A stretch of 64,000 nt of DNA, from contig JAYGEX010000034.1 in the NCBI GenBank assembly GCA_046582185.1, forward strand, positions 21,140-85,139, given 5' to 3'. Position numbers and translations under genes: made by a program. Below the pieces are notes generated by a model. The model was not told the DNA's origin, ran no database searches, and saw only the letters and a program-made list of their open reading frames with translations. This document shows positions 61,168 through 64,000 of the stretch, piece by piece (the stretch's first letter is position 1; each line of letters starts with the position of its first letter). Source of the DNA: GCA-002726655 sp046582185 (GTDB lineage: Bacteria > Pseudomonadota > Gammaproteobacteria > Pseudomonadales > Azotimanducaceae).

Positions 61168-62010
61168 ATGATGAAACCAGGCTTGATAGCTGCAATGGTC
61201 GTTGTGATCGTTTTTGTCACTGTCACCGGCGTTCTGGTAAGTAGGAGTATGGGCGGCCATGAGAATTTTGAATTATCGACGGCGACAATCGATATTGTCG
61301 ATAACCTGCAATCGTCGGAAGATCCCCGTATCAGCCTGCTTGAGGCAGAGCTGAATAAACTGAAAGATCGAGTACAATATTTGGAATCCAGACCAGGTCA
61401 ATCGATACAGACCGATTATTCAATAGAGGAACCTGCGGTAGCATTGCAAGTTGATGTCGCGGATGACCCCACCCAAAGATTGCTTCAAAGGCAATCTCCG
61501 TCGGAAGCCATGAAAGAACACTTGGTTGCTGCCGGGTTGGATCAGATCACAGCTAATGACATTGTTTTACAGCGCAGTGAAATTGAGCTGAAACGTCTGG
61601 AACTTCGAGACCATGCCATTCGAGAGGGATACCTCAGAACTGAACGGTTTCGGGATGAAATGATGAAGATACGCGCCGAGGAGACTTCTCTGCAGGAAGA
61701 GCTGGGACATGAATATTATGATCGATATCTCTACATCTCAGGTCAGTCAAATAGAATTGGGGTTAGCTCTGTCATGATAGGTTCTGCGGCGGAACAATCT
61801 GGCATCAATCAGGGAGATCTTATTGTTCGGTATGACGACCAACCGGTATTCAACGGTCGCGATCTTCAGCAAGCATCTTCAAGTGGTGAGCGTGGTGAGT
61901 TAGCGACCGTGACCTTGCTTCGAGATGGGCGTCAGCTTTCCATATCGTTGCCAAGAGGTCCGCTAGGGGTTCGTTTGCAACCTGTCAGCGTCGATCCTGG
62001 GCAGGGTTAG
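61168..62010 (+). CDS. Membrane-anchored PDZ-domain protein
   Basis: 280 residues from ATG 61168 (ATG 61171 follows). The ribosome site is a full anti-SD match, AGGAGGTGAT at 61154-61163. N-terminal anchor LIAAMVVVIVFVTVTGVLVS, a coiled-coil-like stretch (LLEAELNKLKDRVQYLES), a charged helical middle, and a C-terminal PDZ domain (IGVSSVMIGSAAEQSGINQG, DLIVRYDDQPVFNGRDLQQA, TVTLLRDGRQLSISL). No protease domain, so likely a periplasmic scaffold or regulator. Partner unknown. Confidence 0.8.
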   Translation: MMKPGLIAAMVVVIVFVTVTGVLVSRSMGGHENFELSTATIDIVDNLQSSEDPRISLLEAELNKLKDRVQYLESRPGQSIQTDYSIEEPAVALQVDVADDPTQRLLQRQSPSEAMKEHLVAAGLDQITANDIVLQRSEIELKRLELRDHAIREGYLRTERFRDEMMKIRAEETSLQEELGHEYYDRYLYISGQSNRIGVSSVMIGSAAEQSGINQGDLIVRYDDQPVFNGRDLQQASSSGERGELATVTLLRDGRQLSISLPRGPLGVRLQPVSVDPGQG

Positions 62011-62053
62011 GATTAGCATCTGCTTATTCTTACGTCTCCTGTTCGAACCTGAT

Positions 62054-63124
62054 TTAGCGTAGATATTCTGAAACGGCATCACAGAATTGCGAAGTGCTCG
62101 CAGTTCCAGCCTGATCCGGCGTAAGGTGGACTCCATCAGCGTATACCTTTTCAACCGCAGCGATCAGACGTTTACTTTCAGCAACGTAACCCAGATATTC
62201 GAGCATCATTGCAGCAGAAAATATGGTTGCGGTTGGGTTGATGATGTTCTGTCCCATGATGTCCGGCGCGGATCCGTGCGCAGATTCAAAGTAGGCATAT
62301 CCTCTGCCATAACAACCACTAGGTGCCAGGCCCAGACCACCAATAACGCCTCCGGCTGCATCGGAAAATAAATCACCATAGAGATTGGGCAGGACGATCA
62401 CATCAAATTGCTGCGGGTTAACAACGATCTGATGAACCAGGTTATCAGCCAGCATCGTCTCAAAGCGAACGTCCGGATACTCTTTCGCGGTCTCGATTGC
62501 AACCTCGCGAAAATATCCATCAGCGATGGGGGAGATATTGTGCTTGGTGCCACTGGTAACGAGCGGTTCGTGGTTATTGTTCTGTGAACGTTTCATTGCC
62601 AGTTCACAGGCAAATCGAGTGATATCCTGAGTACAGGATTTGGTAATGACTTTCATGGCATATTTACCCTTACCCATTTGTGAGACCGGCTTTCGATGCA
62701 GGCGGCTGGTAAATTCGATGGCTGCCAGATCATCAAGATCTCCTTCCACACCCACGTAGGTGTCTTCCATATTTTCGCGGACGATGACCAGGTCAATGCC
62801 TTTCGGATTTTTCAGCGGACTGTTGCAACCTGGGAACCAACGAGCCGGACGAACATTGGCATAGGTTCTCAGTCCCCATCGCAGGTATCGCATGGCACGA
62901 CCACTGATACCATTGGTAGAGCCGAACAAGGTGGCATCGGATTCGTCGATAGCTTGTTTGGCTTCTGCGGGAAACGGGTTGCCCATCTCTTTAATGCCGA
63001 CTTCACCGACAGGTGGGCGGACCCAATCAATGTCCAACTGGAGTTGATTGACGAGTTCAACGGTTGGATGAAAGGCTTCAGGTGCAGCGTCTTCGCCTGG
63101 AATCAAGACAACTTTTTTTGTCAT
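62054..63124 (-). CDS. Isocitrate/isopropylmalate dehydrogenase family protein
   Basis: 356 residues. Beta-decarboxylating dehydrogenase fold: IPGEDAAPEAFHPT (replacing the usual G-D-G-I-G-P-E), IDLVIVRENMEDTYVGVEG (substrate-binding R-E-N-x-E-x-x-Y), KVITKSCTQDITRFACELAM, DVIVLPNLYGDLFSDAAGGVIGGLG (metal-binding Asp residues) and YFESAHGSAPDIMGQNIINP. AAGGRGVT changes suggest a 2-hydroxy acid other than isocitrate, as in tartrate or homoisocitrate-like enzymes. AAGGT lies just upstream of the ATG. Its 3' end is duplicated at 57.1 kb, and a divergent amidohydrolase relic begins 139 bases away. Confidence 0.88.
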   Translation of the reverse strand: MTKKVVLIPGEDAAPEAFHPTVELVNQLQLDIDWVRPPVGEVGIKEMGNPFPAEAKQAIDESDATLFGSTNGISGRAMRYLRWGLRTYANVRPARWFPGCNSPLKNPKGIDLVIVRENMEDTYVGVEGDLDDLAAIEFTSRLHRKPVSQMGKGKYAMKVITKSCTQDITRFACELAMKRSQNNNHEPLVTSGTKHNISPIADGYFREVAIETAKEYPDVRFETMLADNLVHQIVVNPQQFDVIVLPNLYGDLFSDAAGGVIGGLGLAPSGCYGRGYAYFESAHGSAPDIMGQNIINPTATIFSAAMMLEYLGYVAESKRLIAAVEKVYADGVHLTPDQAGTASTSQFCDAVSEYLR

Positions 63125-63262
63125 TTTACCTTAGTCTTCTATGTGATCACGATACTGGTTAGCATAAGACCTTGGGACATTTTCTCAAGGTTCTTTGGGC
63201 GATGTCCCTGATTTATTTGTTTTCCATTTTCAGGGATGGTCGAACTTCGTTGAGGAGGATGT

Positions 63263-63590
63263 ATGTTGTACAACGTAATCTCAGCGGATTGCCATATAGA
63301 TCTGATCTGGTTACCACTTGATCTATTTACCTCCTGTGCTCGCAGCGACATGGTCGGCCGCATGCCTTTTGTTACAGAAGGCAAGAAGGGTCCCGTGTGG
63401 GTCAGCAAACAAGGCGCCCGATTTGGGTTACAAAATGGTATGGGCTCTGCAGGCCGTGAATATGTGCCGGGGTAGATTCACCGTTCTGACCGAATGGCTG
63501 AGACAGGTTTGATGATGGCAGGAAGGGAATACGCCGGTTGACAGATCCTGATTTGCGCATTCTGGATCAGGATCGTGATGGCGTGCAAGC
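63263..63590 (+). pseudogene. Amidohydrolase_2-type gene, N-terminal part, disrupted and truncated
   Basis: Begins MLYNVISADCHIDLIWLPLD, with the D-x-H-x-D/H style start of ACMSD-type amidohydrolases, and continues through GPVWVSKQGARFGLQNGMGS. At 63473-63475 a TAG stands where the 57.4 kb copy has CAG (Gln), and shortly after a four-base deletion (TTGATGATGG versus TTGTTTGATGATGG) shifts the frame. Similarity ends near 63590, where the IS21-type transposase fragment begins. Two independent lesions plus truncation make this a dead gene. Confidence 0.8.
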
Positions 63591-64000
63591 CACAGGCGTG
63601 ATGACGTAATGATTCATCAAGGCCATAAACCGGGGATGGAAGTCCCGCTCTTTACCATTGCCAATGCGGATCACCATCGTCTTTGGATTATCAATCAAGA
63701 CACGCTGTGGCACACCCTGATAAAAGTTTAGTGCTTGAACAAAAGCATCAAGCAGCATCTCTTGTGTTTCACGAGGGTAGGCAACCACAAAAGGTTTGCG
63801 ACTGTGAGACAAACGGAAGTGCGCGACTTTAATTTTTTGTTCAACACCATCGAGAACGGCTACTTCCTGACTCCAGTCAAATTGCATCGCATCGCCTTTT
63901 TCAAAAACCAGTGGGATGAACGCTTTGTGATCTGTGCCGTGCATGGCCTTTAGCTTTTTAACGTAACGGCAGACTGGCGAGTAAGAGCCTGGGTAGCCTT
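63567..64000 (-). mobile_element. istA-like: IS21-family transposase IstA fragment (runs off the window)
   Basis: The frame is open from the window edge (GYPGSYSPVCRYVKKLKAM) through GDAMQFDWSQEVAVLDG, which carries the first Asp of the DDE integrase core, and FYQGVPQRVLIDNPKTMV, with the second. It ends artificially (PVACTPSRS) in the amidohydrolase relic, so the third catalytic residue and C-terminus are absent. The gene is truncated at this side; the rest, and any istB, would lie beyond 64000. Confidence 0.85.

Overview
The window looks like a chromosomal stretch of an unnamed, probably marine gammaproteobacterium. The grounds are mid-range base composition, a Fur-box-preceded feoAB pair, DUF349 and DUF445 proteins, a REP-associated tyrosine transposase, and many acyl-CoA, phytanoyl-CoA, amidohydrolase and Baeyer-Villiger type catabolic genes. 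No rRNA, tRNA or CRISPR array was found, so the assignment rests on protein families recognised by eye.

Layout. 0-4.3 kb: tail of a hydratase-like gene, an acyl-CoA dehydrogenase and an APH-type kinase (a split ACAD11-like pair), then a DUF445 membrane protein on the minus strand. 4.8-23.2 kb, the centrepiece: a four-gene polyunsaturated fatty acid synthase-like (secondary lipid) locus. It comprises a PfaD-type enoyl reductase (Pfa1), a 2227-residue KS-MAT-4xACP-KR-DH protein (Pfa2), a 2984-residue KS-CLF-AT-DH-DH-DH-acyltransferase protein (Pfa3) and an overlapping Sfp-type phosphopantetheinyl transferase. Gene order, the AT inside Pfa3 and the C-terminal 1-acylglycerol-3-phosphate acyltransferase domain match the myxobacterial pfa1-pfa2-pfa3 plan rather than the Shewanella-type pfaABCD plan. 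The transferase arms the four ACPs. Pfa2 and Pfa3 would elongate, reduce and dehydrate or isomerise the chain, Pfa1 reduces enoyl intermediates, and the terminal domain could pass the product straight to a lipid.

23.3-36.3 kb: ordinary genes (SDR, GNAT, feoAB, MFS, a Cache-HAMP protein overlapping a Na+/Ca2+ exchanger, amino-acid permease, phytanoyl-CoA dioxygenase next to a decayed FAD oxidoreductase, amidohydrolase). 36.3-41.2 kb: an accessory island with gene fragments, families of short repeats, a REP-associated transposase with an internally deleted sister copy, and an AT-rich secreted M19-like dipeptidase between them.

41.3-47.2 kb: queuosine-precursor transporter, two amidohydrolases, a SnoaL-like/atypical SDR pair and a DUF3127 protein with an SSB-like tail. 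47.2-50.3 kb: a decayed zone that also holds a DsbA/FrnE-like gene whose first catalytic cysteine codon is an in-frame TGA followed by a plausible SECIS-like hairpin, a selenoprotein candidate. 50.3-57.1 kb: NAD(P)-binding protein, MOSC, class III aminotransferase, LLM oxidoreductase and Baeyer-Villiger monooxygenase. 57.1-64 kb: a segmental duplication of a dehydrogenase/amidohydrolase pair, one copy collapsed into a chimeric ORF and the other cut by an IS21-type transposase fragment, flanking intact DUF349 and PDZ genes.
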